Assembly: GCA_045599065.1 (NCBI GenBank)
Contig: JAZRVJ010000043.1
Location: 1 to 22,530 of the forward strand
Reading direction: 5' to 3'
Source of the DNA: Hennigella sp045599065
Lineage (GTDB): Bacteria > Bacillota_I > Bacilli_A > Mycoplasmatales > Mycoplasmoidaceae
DNA length: 22,530 nucleotides
The notes beneath the pieces are model-generated. The model saw only the letters and a program-made list of their open reading frames with translations, did no database searches and had not been told where the DNA came from. Shown in pieces: positions 8,129 through 15,135 of the stretch; position 1 is the stretch's first letter, and each line of letters starts with the position of its first letter. The translations under genes were made by a program, and so were the position numbers.

Positions 8129-8609
8129 AATCTACCTCATCTACTGTAACGATGAAATTGTCATATGTTTTTAGAATATATTTTTTACCAATTTCAAATT
8201 GATAATTAGAGTCATTTTCTTCTAAAAATATGATTGTGGTTTTATCATCAATGACAAATGTTAATTCTTGACCAACTACATCGCGTCTTAAAGTAGTTTT
8301 ATCACTTATAGAAACTAAAGATCCCACTACTTCGTGTTTATAGGATTCATTCATTAAATTATTACGTTTAATTATCCATTTGTTTGGATATAAAAGAAGA
8401 ATATATATAAGAACAGTTACTAATGAAAAGATGACACCAAAAGCAACCATTAATGGCTGGATTATAGCCCAATTTTTATATTCAATTACAAACGAAAATA
8501 TCACTTCACCTATAACTAATATAGCTAATGATAAATAGAAGAAAGCTCGGTATAAATCGAGGTTTTTTCTAATTTTAACTAGTAATGATGGATCATAAAA
8601 ATTAGTCAT
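8121..8609 (-). CDS. Two-TM membrane protein with cytoplasmic beta domain
   Basis: A 162-residue protein starting MTNFYDPS at 8609; its ATG overlaps the ATPase stop by 8 bases (ATGACTAA), with GAAAGAAG just upstream. An earlier in-frame ATG at 8633 has no ribosome site. Two hydrophobic helices (about 25-42 and 52-75) are followed by a basic stretch, then a soluble C-terminal half (about 85-162) of short alternating beta strands, which could form an OB- or SH3-like barrel on the cytoplasmic side. I do not recognise a family. Its position between an ATPase and the SBP-like gene, with coupling on both sides, suggests an accessory subunit of the ABC system. Confidence 0.6.
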   Translation of the reverse strand: MTNFYDPSLLVKIRKNLDLYRAFFYLSLAILVIGEVIFSFVIEYKNWAIIQPLMVAFGVIFSLVTVLIYILLLYPNKWIIKRNNLMNESYKHEVVGSLVSISDKTTLRRDVVGQELTFVIDDKTTIIFLEENDSNYQFEIGKKYILKTYDNFIVTVDEVDYE

Positions 8610-9291
8610 TGTTATTTCTTCTTTCATTAACATTAACTGAGGTTACTAATCCTTCATTAATTCTGACAATCATATCACCCAAAAAGAACGCTTCGCTTTC
8701 ATCGTGAGTAACATAAATCGCTGTTATATTTCTACTAGATAAAACTTCTCTAATAAACTGTTTTATTTCAAGTTTCATCATTGGATCAATATTTGCTAAA
8801 GGCTCATCTAAAAGAATATAAGATGGAGACTTAATTATTGCTCGAGCTAAAGCCACTCTTTGTTGTTGACCACCAGAAAGTTGTCTTGGTTTTCTTGTTA
8901 AAAACTCATAGATACCCAATTCTTTTGCTATTTTTTCTACTTTTTCGTCTATCTCTTTTCTAGAACAACGCATAGCTTTTAATGGGAATGCAATATTGTC
9001 ATAAATAGTTAAATGTGGATAAAGCATATATTCTTGAGATACCCAACCAACATTTCTAATCTTTGGTTCTACTCCATGCATCTCATAACCATCAATTCTA
9101 AAATCGCCTTCATAATCCATTAATCCAGCAGCAATTTTTAATATCGTTGATTTACCAGATCCACTAGGGCCTAATAAAGCGCATATTTTGCCATTTGGAA
9201 TAGAAAAAGAAATGTCGTGAAGTGCTTCTACGACTTCTTTTTTCTTATTCTTATAAGTAGCTTTAATATTAACAAAATCTAATTGAGGCAT
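8602..9291 (-). CDS. MalK-like ABC transporter ATPase (complete motifs)
   Basis: Cytoplasmic ABC ATPase of 229 residues, closest by eye to the MalK/MsmX/UgpC group that powers carbohydrate importers. Motifs, numbered from MPQLDF: Walker A GPSGSGKS 41-48, Q-loop Q86 in VSQEYMLYPHLT, signature LSGGQ 138-142, Walker B YILLDEP with the catalytic Glu at 163, D-loop NID, and H-loop H196. All key residues are present. It stops soon after the H-loop, so it lacks the C-terminal TOBE regulatory domain of full-length MalK (about 370 residues). Start: MPQLDF at 9291 matches the family N-terminus. No ribosome site precedes it, and a TATAAT just upstream suggests leaderless expression; an in-frame TTG at 9312 sits too close to a GGGGAA. 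It probably pairs with the ATPase at 10307-11023. Confidence 0.9.
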   Translation of the reverse strand: MPQLDFVNIKATYKNKKKEVVEALHDISFSIPNGKICALLGPSGSGKSTILKIAAGLMDYEGDFRIDGYEMHGVEPKIRNVGWVSQEYMLYPHLTIYDNIAFPLKAMRCSRKEIDEKVEKIAKELGIYEFLTRKPRQLSGGQQQRVALARAIIKSPSYILLDEPLANIDPMMKLEIKQFIREVLSSRNITAIYVTHDESEAFFLGDMIVRINEGLVTSVNVNERRNNND

Positions 9292-9297
9292 ATAAGT

Positions 9298-9326
9298 ATT
9301 ATATCTAAGCAATTCCCCAGTTTGAA
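9298..9326 (-). promoter_or_regulatory. Candidate internal promoter for the second ATPase
   Basis: On the minus strand, TTCAAA (plus 9321-9326) and TATAAT (plus 9298-9303) are 17 bases apart. The expected transcription start falls at or next to the ATG at 9291, which would make a leaderless message and fits the missing ribosome site. Confidence 0.45.
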
Positions 9327-9469
9327 TAATATGTGGATAATGTGATTTGACTGCTCTTAGAAGTTGATGCTATGTTTAGCTTATCAGCATGTGTTATAAA
9401 CTGTCTTCTTAAACCTTGTTGTTTAGTAGTAACCCAGGAATATAGAGATCTTTTATTCCTTGTTTTCAT
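9305..9469 (-). CDS. Possible 54-residue small ORF between the two ABC halves
   Basis: An ATG inside the last codons of the YesL-like gene opens a 54-codon frame that spans the whole gap and ends (TAG) 13 bases before the ATPase start. The product starts MKTRNKRSLYSW, has a basic first half and a Ser/Thr-rich second half, and has no membrane helix. The tight fit between neighbours and normal-looking codons favour a real gene. The lack of a good ribosome site (AAAGG is about 17 bases away) and of any recognised family argue against it. It could instead be a remnant of a gene lost between the two transporter halves. Confidence 0.35.
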   Translation of the reverse strand: MKTRNKRSLYSWVTTKQQGLRRQFITHADKLNIASTSKSSQITLSTYYSNWGIA

Positions 9470-10304
9470 TTTTTGCATGGTACAAACCTTTCAAATAATA
9501 GTTAGGGAATTGATCATAATTTATATATTTATCATATAGACTAACTTGATATAAATAAGAACCAAATAACGATATTGGCATATAAAAGACAATCAATAAA
9601 ATGATTAACAAATATTTAATAATAAATATAAATACAGGAACAAACTGACACAAAACAATTATTACGAATAGTCCATAAGATAACAATATCTTAGGTAAGA
9701 GCTTTATATAGATAGCGAACGATGTTCTTACATTAATAGAAAATGAGTTTTTATATATTGATGTTAAGAAGAAGGCGATAAAACAAACTGGATAAATAAC
9801 TAAGTAATTAAAAGCTTGAGGGATGACACTTAAATAACCAATAGAAATTAAATTATTTAAGACACCTCCGAGTAAGGAAACTAGCCCAATTAGGATTGAT
9901 ATTACAAGCATTGGCTTAATGCTATTTTTGATTCCATCTTTGAAATCATCTTTAAAGAAAATTGGTTCAGAAAAAATAAGATTTCTAAGCACTCTAATAA
10001 CTCCTGATAAGCCAATAGAAAATACAAATAAACAAGGCATCATTATCAAACGATAGATGGTATCAGTAGTAAACATAATTGAAAAGATAAGATCTTGATT
10101 TTCTTCACCACTATTCATGAGATTTAAGGTTGAAATATCTTTAAAAAATATACAAATAAGGATTGGCAATACAAACAATAAAAGCATCAATCCACACTTA
10201 ATAAGAACATTAAATCTATGCTTTAAAACATCAGAAAACTGTTGTCTTCTATTGTATGGAAGATTACTGATTGTAAAGTCTTTATTAGCAGCTTTATTTC
10301 TCAT
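9453..10304 (-). CDS. YesL/DUF624-like polytopic membrane protein (copy 2)
   Basis: A 283-residue paralogue of the protein encoded at 6703-7548. The same landmarks line up: NLPYNRRQQFSDVLKHRF before TM1, FFKDDFKDGIKNSIKP after TM3, a Phe/Asn/Ser-rich loop (YKNSFSINVRTSF) before TM5, a multi-helix C-terminal half, and a Tyr-rich tail (YLKGLYHAK) matching YYHKGLY in copy 1. About six membrane helices are expected. Its ATG is 2 bases after the ATPase stop, so it is translated from the ATPase message; the ribosome site is weak (AAAAGAA). Two such paralogues plus two ATPases would suit a heteromeric transporter, but no EAA loop is visible and that role is inferred. Confidence 0.75.
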   Translation of the reverse strand: MRNKAANKDFTISNLPYNRRQQFSDVLKHRFNVLIKCGLMLLLFVLPILICIFFKDISTLNLMNSGEENQDLIFSIMFTTDTIYRLIMMPCLFVFSIGLSGVIRVLRNLIFSEPIFFKDDFKDGIKNSIKPMLVISILIGLVSLLGGVLNNLISIGYLSVIPQAFNYLVIYPVCFIAFFLTSIYKNSFSINVRTSFAIYIKLLPKILLSYGLFVIIVLCQFVPVFIFIIKYLLIILLIVFYMPISLFGSYLYQVSLYDKYINYDQFPNYYLKGLYHAKNENKE

Positions 10305-10306
10305 AA

Positions 10307-11023
10307 TTATTCTTTTAAAAGAGTTAAAACTCTTTCGTCATTACTTGTTACCACTTCTCTAGGGGTACCACTTAATATAATTTGGCCTTCCCACATAACA
10401 TACATTTTATCTGCTAAAGAGGTAGCTTCTTTCAAACAATGAGTCACATAAATACATAAAGAACCATATTTTTTGACAGCGGATTTTATGATTTCTTTTT
10501 CTTCAACTCTAAAATCCTCGCTAGCGTTACTAAATGGTTCATCAAAAAGATAAATTTTTGGTTCTTTAATCAACGCTTTTGCTAGAGCTACTCTTTGTTG
10601 CTGACCAACAGATAATTCTTTTGGTTTTCTCGTTAATAAAAAGTCTAATTTTAATGTTTCTGCAACACGATAAACCTTATCAATTATTTCTTCTCTTTTC
10701 ATCCTTCTCGCTTTTAGAGGAAATGCAATATTTTCGAATACTGTAAGATGAGGATAAAGCATGATATTTTGATCAACAATAGCAATGTCTCTATCTTTAA
10801 TTTCCATCTTATTTGCATCTTTGTCATCAAAATAGATTTTGCCATCATATTTTAATAATCCCGCGATTGCGTGTAATAAAGTCGTCTTGCCACTTCCAGA
10901 AGGACCAATAATAACGTTAAAAGAATCATCCTCAAAAACGACATTACAATTAGACAATGCTAAAACTTCAGGTGTTTTTCTTCCTTTTGGATATGTTAAA
11001 GAAACATTTTCTACTTTTATCAT
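10307..11023 (-). CDS. MalK-like ABC transporter ATPase with altered signature motif
   Basis: ABC ATPase of 238 residues and the first gene of the operon. Walker A is GPSGSGKT (40-47), the Q-loop is Q85 in VDQNIMLYPHLT, Walker B is IYLFDEP with Glu 162, and the H-loop is H195. It departs from its neighbour in three places: the signature is LSVGQ (137-141) instead of LSGGQ; the D-loop region reads SNASED where N-[IL]-D is usual; and the H-loop His is followed by Cys, not Asp. It lacks a TOBE domain. The two ATPases are clearly paralogous (FENIAFPLKA and RKP-ELS shared), so a heterodimer with one weaker site is likely. ATG 11023 lacks a ribosome site; a TATATT lies close upstream. Confidence 0.9.
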   Translation of the reverse strand: MIKVENVSLTYPKGRKTPEVLALSNCNVVFEDDSFNVIIGPSGSGKTTLLHAIAGLLKYDGKIYFDDKDANKMEIKDRDIAIVDQNIMLYPHLTVFENIAFPLKARRMKREEIIDKVYRVAETLKLDFLLTRKPKELSVGQQQRVALAKALIKEPKIYLFDEPFSNASEDFRVEEKEIIKSAVKKYGSLCIYVTHCLKEATSLADKMYVMWEGQIILSGTPREVVTSNDERVLTLLKE

Positions 11024-11154
11024 ATATACAAATATACATTAATGTGCGTTTTGTGTGTTTAAATATTACTATTTCTTATGTTGTTTTGTTACGTTTAATA
11101 TTTTTTATTAAAATTATTTACAATTGTATATTTTCTATTGTTTCTAATTAGTGT

Positions 11155-11169
11155 TTTGATTTAATCAAA
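11155..11169. promoter_or_regulatory. 15-bp perfect dyad upstream of a decayed gene
   Basis: TTTGATT-T-AATCAAA is a perfect inverted repeat 41 bases before the ATG of the decayed reading frame at 11211. It is a candidate operator left over from the lost gene's promoter. The rest of 11024-11210 is AT-rich with no gene I can support; on the minus strand it must contain the ABC operon promoter, but no strong box stands out. Confidence 0.35.
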
Positions 11170-11210
11170 CTATCACAAAATAAAATTACTAAGGAGATAA
11201 TTCTAATTTT

Positions 11211-11318
11211 ATGAAAAAACATTTTCTTAAAACAATGACTATTTTCGGCATTGCTGCTTTAGGTATACGAAAGCGAGAGGTCTTTTTTTATACGAGTATA
11301 ATTTTAATTATTAAATAA
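11211..11318 (+). pseudogene. Decayed start of an exported protein gene
   Basis: An AAGGAGAT site (11191-11198) precedes an ATG whose first 18 codons read as a typical signal peptide start (MKKHFLKTMTIFGIAALG). After that the frame loses all protein character and stops at 11318 after 35 codons. No lipobox or mature domain follows. I read this as the 5' stub of a lipoprotein or secreted-protein gene whose body was deleted. A solute-binding protein gene next to the ABC operon is one possibility that cannot be shown. A second short ATG with a GGAG site at 11380-11383 also dies after seven codons. Confidence 0.5.
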
Positions 11319-11342
11319 TTTTTAAATGCACTAAATAATTAG

Positions 11343-11372
11343 TGAAGATAAGTTCACTGAAGATAAGTTCAC
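11343..11372 (+). repeat. Perfect 15-bp tandem duplication
   Basis: TGAAGATAAGTTCAC occurs twice head to tail (11343-11357 and 11358-11372). Each unit is itself a short dyad (GTGAA/TTCAC), and the flanks AATTA and TTAATT add an outer inverted repeat. No T-run follows, so it is not a clear terminator. Confidence 0.7.
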
Positions 11373-11491
11373 TTAATTATGGAGACAAATAAAATGTTTG
11401 TAGCAAAAAAGAATTAACATAATCAAAAATTTTCTTCATAATAAAGCCCATTGTTAGTATATGAATTAAGATAACTCGTTTCAAATACAAA

Positions 11492-11520
11492 AATAATCCC
11501 AACTTTTTTTTGGGATTATT
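11492..11520 (-). terminator. Terminator of the GH130/beta-mannosidase operon
   Basis: A perfect 11-base inverted repeat AATAATCCCAA/TTGGGATTATT (11492-11502, 11510-11520) with a 7-base loop. On the minus strand it ends in ATTTTTG. It lies 25 bases beyond the beta-mannosidase stop. Confidence 0.8.
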
Positions 11521-11545
11521 TAAGTAATTGATATTTAAAGTTATA

Positions 11546-13993
11546 TTATTTAGCGATAAAAGCTTCAACCATGAGTTTATTTACATCAATTGTGTTCTTA
11601 GATGTAATTACTACAGTTTGTTTTGTATTTGGCTCTAAATCTAAATAGTTGTCTGAATAAATATATTCACCATTATTTTCAAAATGCATAAATAATGATT
11701 TAACAAATGTTTTTGCAGTGAATTCAAGAACTAACTTATGTTCAGTAGATTCAACAACTTTATATTCATATTCAGAAGTAAATGGAACATGTGAATAGAA
11801 ATTAGGAGAATATAAAGTCTTAGTGTCTAAATAAGTTGCAACTAAGTAACAATCTTCTCTAACTTCAAAGTCTAATTCCATCTTTTGAGCTTTTTTATTT
11901 GATAAGTCTTTGAATGTAACATTCATTGTATTAACAACTTTTCCATCGTATGTCTTTTGTTCCACTTTAATAGGTAAATCAAAGACATCTAATGTGTCGT
12001 TAACAGCAAAGACATTAGTTTTGCCGTTTTTCTCAACATAGAATGAGACATATTTACTTTGATAGCATTTACCTAATTGATAGAATGCTTGTTTTGGTTC
12101 TAAGAAATAGTCAACAATTGACCAAGTTCCACTAGGCCAAATATCATCAAACATCCAGTTTAAGAAACCAGAAGTTTGGCCTTTATGCGCTCTTGTGTAA
12201 TCAGCTTCTGCACGTAATGCTTCAGCGTGAGCCATCATACCCTTTGGAATAAAGTCTTCTAACGAAGTTGCTTCCCCATATAATTGTTTTGCGTATTCTG
12301 CTTCTCTATGTGGGAAATCCATTGGAACACTACCATAAGGGTTTTCCATGAATCTATCTTTCCACATATAGTCCATAGGCCATAAATTTTCTTTAGGGAA
12401 GATCTTCTTCATTCCTTCTAAAGAACATGGACCCATAACTGCACATTCAGATACGAACGGAACGATGTTTTGAGCAAGTGATTCACGATATTTCATCATG
12501 CCATTATTCAATAATGCCATTTCAAAACAGTTATGATGTGATTCACCACTAGTTTTATCGTTACCAATATCTGTTAATGAATATGGTGATTGACGTCTAT
12601 ATGGACGCGTATCATCGAGATTCATAATGAATCCGTATAATAAGTTATTTACGAAGAAATCGCCGTGAGTAATGGCTAAACCATAAGATCCAGTTTTTTC
12701 ATTACCACCACACCAGTAGATGATAGATGGGTGATTACGTAATCTAATAATTTGATATTCAATTTCTTGTAATGTGTTATCAACAAATTCTTGATTTTCT
12801 TCTGGGATATCGGCACAAGCAAAGCACATATCTTGCCATACTAATAAACCAAGTTCATCACAGATGTCATAGAACTTATCTTTTTCATACATACCACCAC
12901 CCCATACACGGATTGTGTTGAAGTTGTGTTCTTTTGCTAAGTTAAGTAAAGCTTTGTATTTTTCATCTTCAACCGCACCTGTAAAGCATTCGATTGGGAC
13001 CCAGTTACTACCTTTAATAAAGACTGGTTCATTATTGATATAGAATGTAAATCCAATCTTATCTTTATCAACTGGTTTTTCTTTAGCTTGGACTGTTCTA
13101 AATGCTAATTTGCCCTCTTTAGTAGAGACAACTTTACCATCTCTAACAAGTTCAATACGGTAGTTATATAAAGGGTGTTCACCATAACCAATTGGCCACC
13201 ATAATTCAGGATTATCAATGACAACACCAGCGATGTTTTTCATACCTGTGACAGGAATTTCAACTTCAACATAATCATTGCCATTTGGCTTTTTGCTAAC
13301 GAAATATTTTAATGTATCGTTTAAATATGGTTCACCAGCTTTTGCTACTGTTCCATCAGGTTTCGTTAAAACACGAGTGTTGTAATTTAATGTTGTCTGG
13401 AAAGAGATACCACCTTCTAAATCAGTGATAATTCTCACATTATCAATTTGATATTTAGAACCAACTTTAATATAAGCATCGTCCCAAATACCATAACCAC
13501 AAATCTTAGGTGCCCAATCCCAACCAAAGTGGCACTGTGTCTTTCTTAAGAAAATACGAGGATCATTAAAGATGGAATAATATCCAGTTGTATCGATTTT
13601 ATCAGCGGCGTTTAATGTTGATTTCATTCTTACTTCGATCAAGTTTTTACCAACTTTTAAAAGCTCTTTGATTTGGTATTTATATAATAAGAACATGTTT
13701 TTAGTGTGACCTAATAATGTTCCATTAATATAAATATCTGAGAATAAGTCAATGCCTTTAAAGACAAGTTCGATTGAGTCTTCTTTAAGCATTTCTTCAT
13801 TTACTTCTAATTCATATTCATAAGTAAAATCAGTTCTACCAATCCATGCGCATTCTTGATAATTTAATGCGAAGTATGGATTAGCAATAAGATTTGCATG
13901 CCAAAAATCAATTGTGATATCACCTGGTACTTTTGCAGGAATCTTTTTGCCTTTATATTCAATTGTCCAATTAGATAATTTGTATTCTTTCAT
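11546..13993 (-). CDS. GH2 beta-mannosidase
   Basis: Cytoplasmic exo-beta-mannosidase (EC 3.2.1.25) that removes terminal beta-linked mannose from oligosaccharides. At 815 residues it has the usual full length. The GH2 layout is visible: an N-terminal jelly-roll (about 1-180) with the mannosidase-type block HFGWDWAPKICGYGIW, an Ig-like middle (about 185-310), then the TIM barrel with FIKGSNWVPIECF, NFNTIRVWGGGMYE, the acid/base Glu 432 in GGNEK and the probable nucleophile Glu 516 in FVSECAVMG. There is no signal peptide. A GGAG site lies 9 bases before the ATG. It sits 20 bases after the GH130 gene, so the pair forms one operon that converts mannosides inside the cell. Sequence quality looks intact. 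Confidence 0.95.
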   Translation of the reverse strand: MKEYKLSNWTIEYKGKKIPAKVPGDITIDFWHANLIANPYFALNYQECAWIGRTDFTYEYELEVNEEMLKEDSIELVFKGIDLFSDIYINGTLLGHTKNMFLLYKYQIKELLKVGKNLIEVRMKSTLNAADKIDTTGYYSIFNDPRIFLRKTQCHFGWDWAPKICGYGIWDDAYIKVGSKYQIDNVRIITDLEGGISFQTTLNYNTRVLTKPDGTVAKAGEPYLNDTLKYFVSKKPNGNDYVEVEIPVTGMKNIAGVVIDNPELWWPIGYGEHPLYNYRIELVRDGKVVSTKEGKLAFRTVQAKEKPVDKDKIGFTFYINNEPVFIKGSNWVPIECFTGAVEDEKYKALLNLAKEHNFNTIRVWGGGMYEKDKFYDICDELGLLVWQDMCFACADIPEENQEFVDNTLQEIEYQIIRLRNHPSIIYWCGGNEKTGSYGLAITHGDFFVNNLLYGFIMNLDDTRPYRRQSPYSLTDIGNDKTSGESHHNCFEMALLNNGMMKYRESLAQNIVPFVSECAVMGPCSLEGMKKIFPKENLWPMDYMWKDRFMENPYGSVPMDFPHREAEYAKQLYGEATSLEDFIPKGMMAHAEALRAEADYTRAHKGQTSGFLNWMFDDIWPSGTWSIVDYFLEPKQAFYQLGKCYQSKYVSFYVEKNGKTNVFAVNDTLDVFDLPIKVEQKTYDGKVVNTMNVTFKDLSNKKAQKMELDFEVREDCYLVATYLDTKTLYSPNFYSHVPFTSEYEYKVVESTEHKLVLEFTAKTFVKSLFMHFENNGEYIYSDNYLDLEPNTKQTVVITSKNTIDVNKLMVEAFIAK

Positions 13994-14013
13994 TTTGAAT
14001 ACTCCTTCAATAA

Positions 14014-15006
14014 TTATTTGTTAACGCAGTCGTGTTCTTTCATGTAGTCGATAATGATATCAACTGTTGTAAATGCTAAGCATGTATAGCAGTCTGCTGC
14101 ACCATAATAAATAGCCAATTTGCCATCTTCACCAACTAAGACGTTTGTTGGGAATACAACGTTAGGTGTATGACCAGCAATTTCATATGGAGCTTGTGGG
14201 GTCATAATTTGATATTCGCATTTATGAATAACTTTTGATGGATCATCTTTATCAAGCATAATGACGCCCATAGAATAAACGTAGCTGTTAACATTGAACA
14301 TAACGCCATGAACAAATACTAACCAACCTTCATCAGTTTCAATAGGTGCAGGACCGCCACCACATTTAACATTGTTCCATGTAGCCCAGCAGTTCTTTGT
14401 GACTAATTTATGATGTCCCCAGTATTCTAAATCTTTAGATTCACTAATGAAAATATTACCAAAGTAAGAAGAAGCATTATCACTAGGTCTAGAAATTAAG
14501 TAATATTTATCATTAATTTTTCTTGGGAATAATGCACCATTACGACAGTTAGGAATAAATGGATAATCTAGCTTTGTAAATGTCTTAAAGTCATCAGTTC
14601 TTGCGATGCCAATTGTTACTTCGTTATATTGATCAGCAAAGACAATATAGTAATGACCTTCTAATTCGATGACACGTGGGTCATATGAATAAGGTGTATC
14701 TGGTAATGGATTACCGTCCTTATCAACGAAATGAATTCTTTCTTCATCAATTTCGAAATGTAAACCATCTTTAGAGAAGCCTCTATATAAAGCCATGCTA
14801 CATGCATAAGAGTCACCTCTAAATACACCAGCAAAACCACCATTGAATGGAACGAAACCACTATTGAAAACTCTTTCGATAGTTTTGTTTACATTTCTAT
14901 CAATAATTGGATTTTTTGAATATCTCCAAACTGGTAAAAAATAGCCTTCTGGTCTATCTTCCCATGGTAAATTTTTAACAATATTTGCATTTAATACTTT
15001 TGCCAT
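14014..15006 (-). CDS. GH130 beta-mannoside phosphorylase
   Basis: Intracellular phosphorylase of glycoside hydrolase family 130, which splits beta-1,4-mannosides with phosphate to give alpha-mannose-1-phosphate. The 330-residue length is normal for the family. Family landmarks are VFNSGFVPFNGGFAGVFRGD (47-66), the YDPR motif with catalytic Asp 109, the NGALFPR block (157-162), KCGGGPAPIETDEGW (214-228), and GHTPNVVFPTN with LAIYYGAAD (278-305). There is no signal peptide. A GGAG site precedes the ATG. Possible substrates are mannosyl-GlcNAc (N-glycan core), mannosyl-glucose or mannooligosaccharides; I cannot assign the subfamily by eye. It is the first gene of the operon with the beta-mannosidase, and two dyads lie upstream. 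Confidence 0.92.
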   Translation of the reverse strand: MAKVLNANIVKNLPWEDRPEGYFLPVWRYSKNPIIDRNVNKTIERVFNSGFVPFNGGFAGVFRGDSYACSMALYRGFSKDGLHFEIDEERIHFVDKDGNPLPDTPYSYDPRVIELEGHYYIVFADQYNEVTIGIARTDDFKTFTKLDYPFIPNCRNGALFPRKINDKYYLISRPSDNASSYFGNIFISESKDLEYWGHHKLVTKNCWATWNNVKCGGGPAPIETDEGWLVFVHGVMFNVNSYVYSMGVIMLDKDDPSKVIHKCEYQIMTPQAPYEIAGHTPNVVFPTNVLVGEDGKLAIYYGAADCYTCLAFTTVDIIIDYMKEHDCVNK

Positions 15007-15052
15007 TTTATGTATTTCTCCTTCATCTATTAGATACTTTTTTGGCTATTAA

Positions 15053-15067
15053 GGTGACAAATTCACC
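15053..15067. promoter_or_regulatory. Dyad GGTGA-CAAAT-TCACC before the GH130 gene
   Basis: A perfect 5-base arm dyad 47 bases upstream of the GH130 ATG, between the candidate promoter and the ribosome site. Its position suits an operator; no known consensus is matched. Confidence 0.35.
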
Positions 15068-15075
15068 AATTGCTT

Positions 15076-15092
15076 TATGATATTCTATCATA
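15076..15092. promoter_or_regulatory. 17-bp dyad TATGATA-TTC-TATCATA before the GH130 gene
   Basis: A perfect 7-base arm inverted repeat just downstream of the candidate -10 box at 15107-15112, where a bound repressor would block early transcription. The regulator is unknown; none is encoded next to it. Confidence 0.45.
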
Positions 15093-15106
15093 TTACATCG
15101 TTATTC

Positions 15107-15135
15107 ATTATAGGTTTAGAAACAATTTAAGTAAA
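15107..15135 (-). promoter_or_regulatory. Candidate promoter of the GH130/beta-mannosidase operon
   Basis: On the minus strand, TTTACT (plus 15130-15135) and TATAAT (plus 15107-15112) are separated by 17 bases. The -35 box abuts the stop codon of the upstream gene. The leader of about 90 bases contains both dyads. Confidence 0.55.

Noticed and set aside
6703..10304. MalF/MalG-type permeases for the 281- and 283-residue membrane proteins
   Set aside because: No EAA loop is visible, and the FKxNWKQ and N-S-rich loop patterns fit YesL/DUF624 better.
10117..11151. Plus-strand frames of 64-81 codons opposite the ABC genes
   Set aside because: Antisense shadows of the YesL-like and ATPase genes or AT-rich intergenic sequence.
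11258..11300. Hairpin and T-run after the decayed signal peptide (GTATACG...TTTTTTTATACG)
   Set aside because: The arms do not pair beyond five or six bases in a terminator geometry, so I do not call it.
14661..14861. Minus-strand 66-codon frame inside the GH130 gene
   Set aside because: An out-of-frame shadow of a well-supported enzyme gene.
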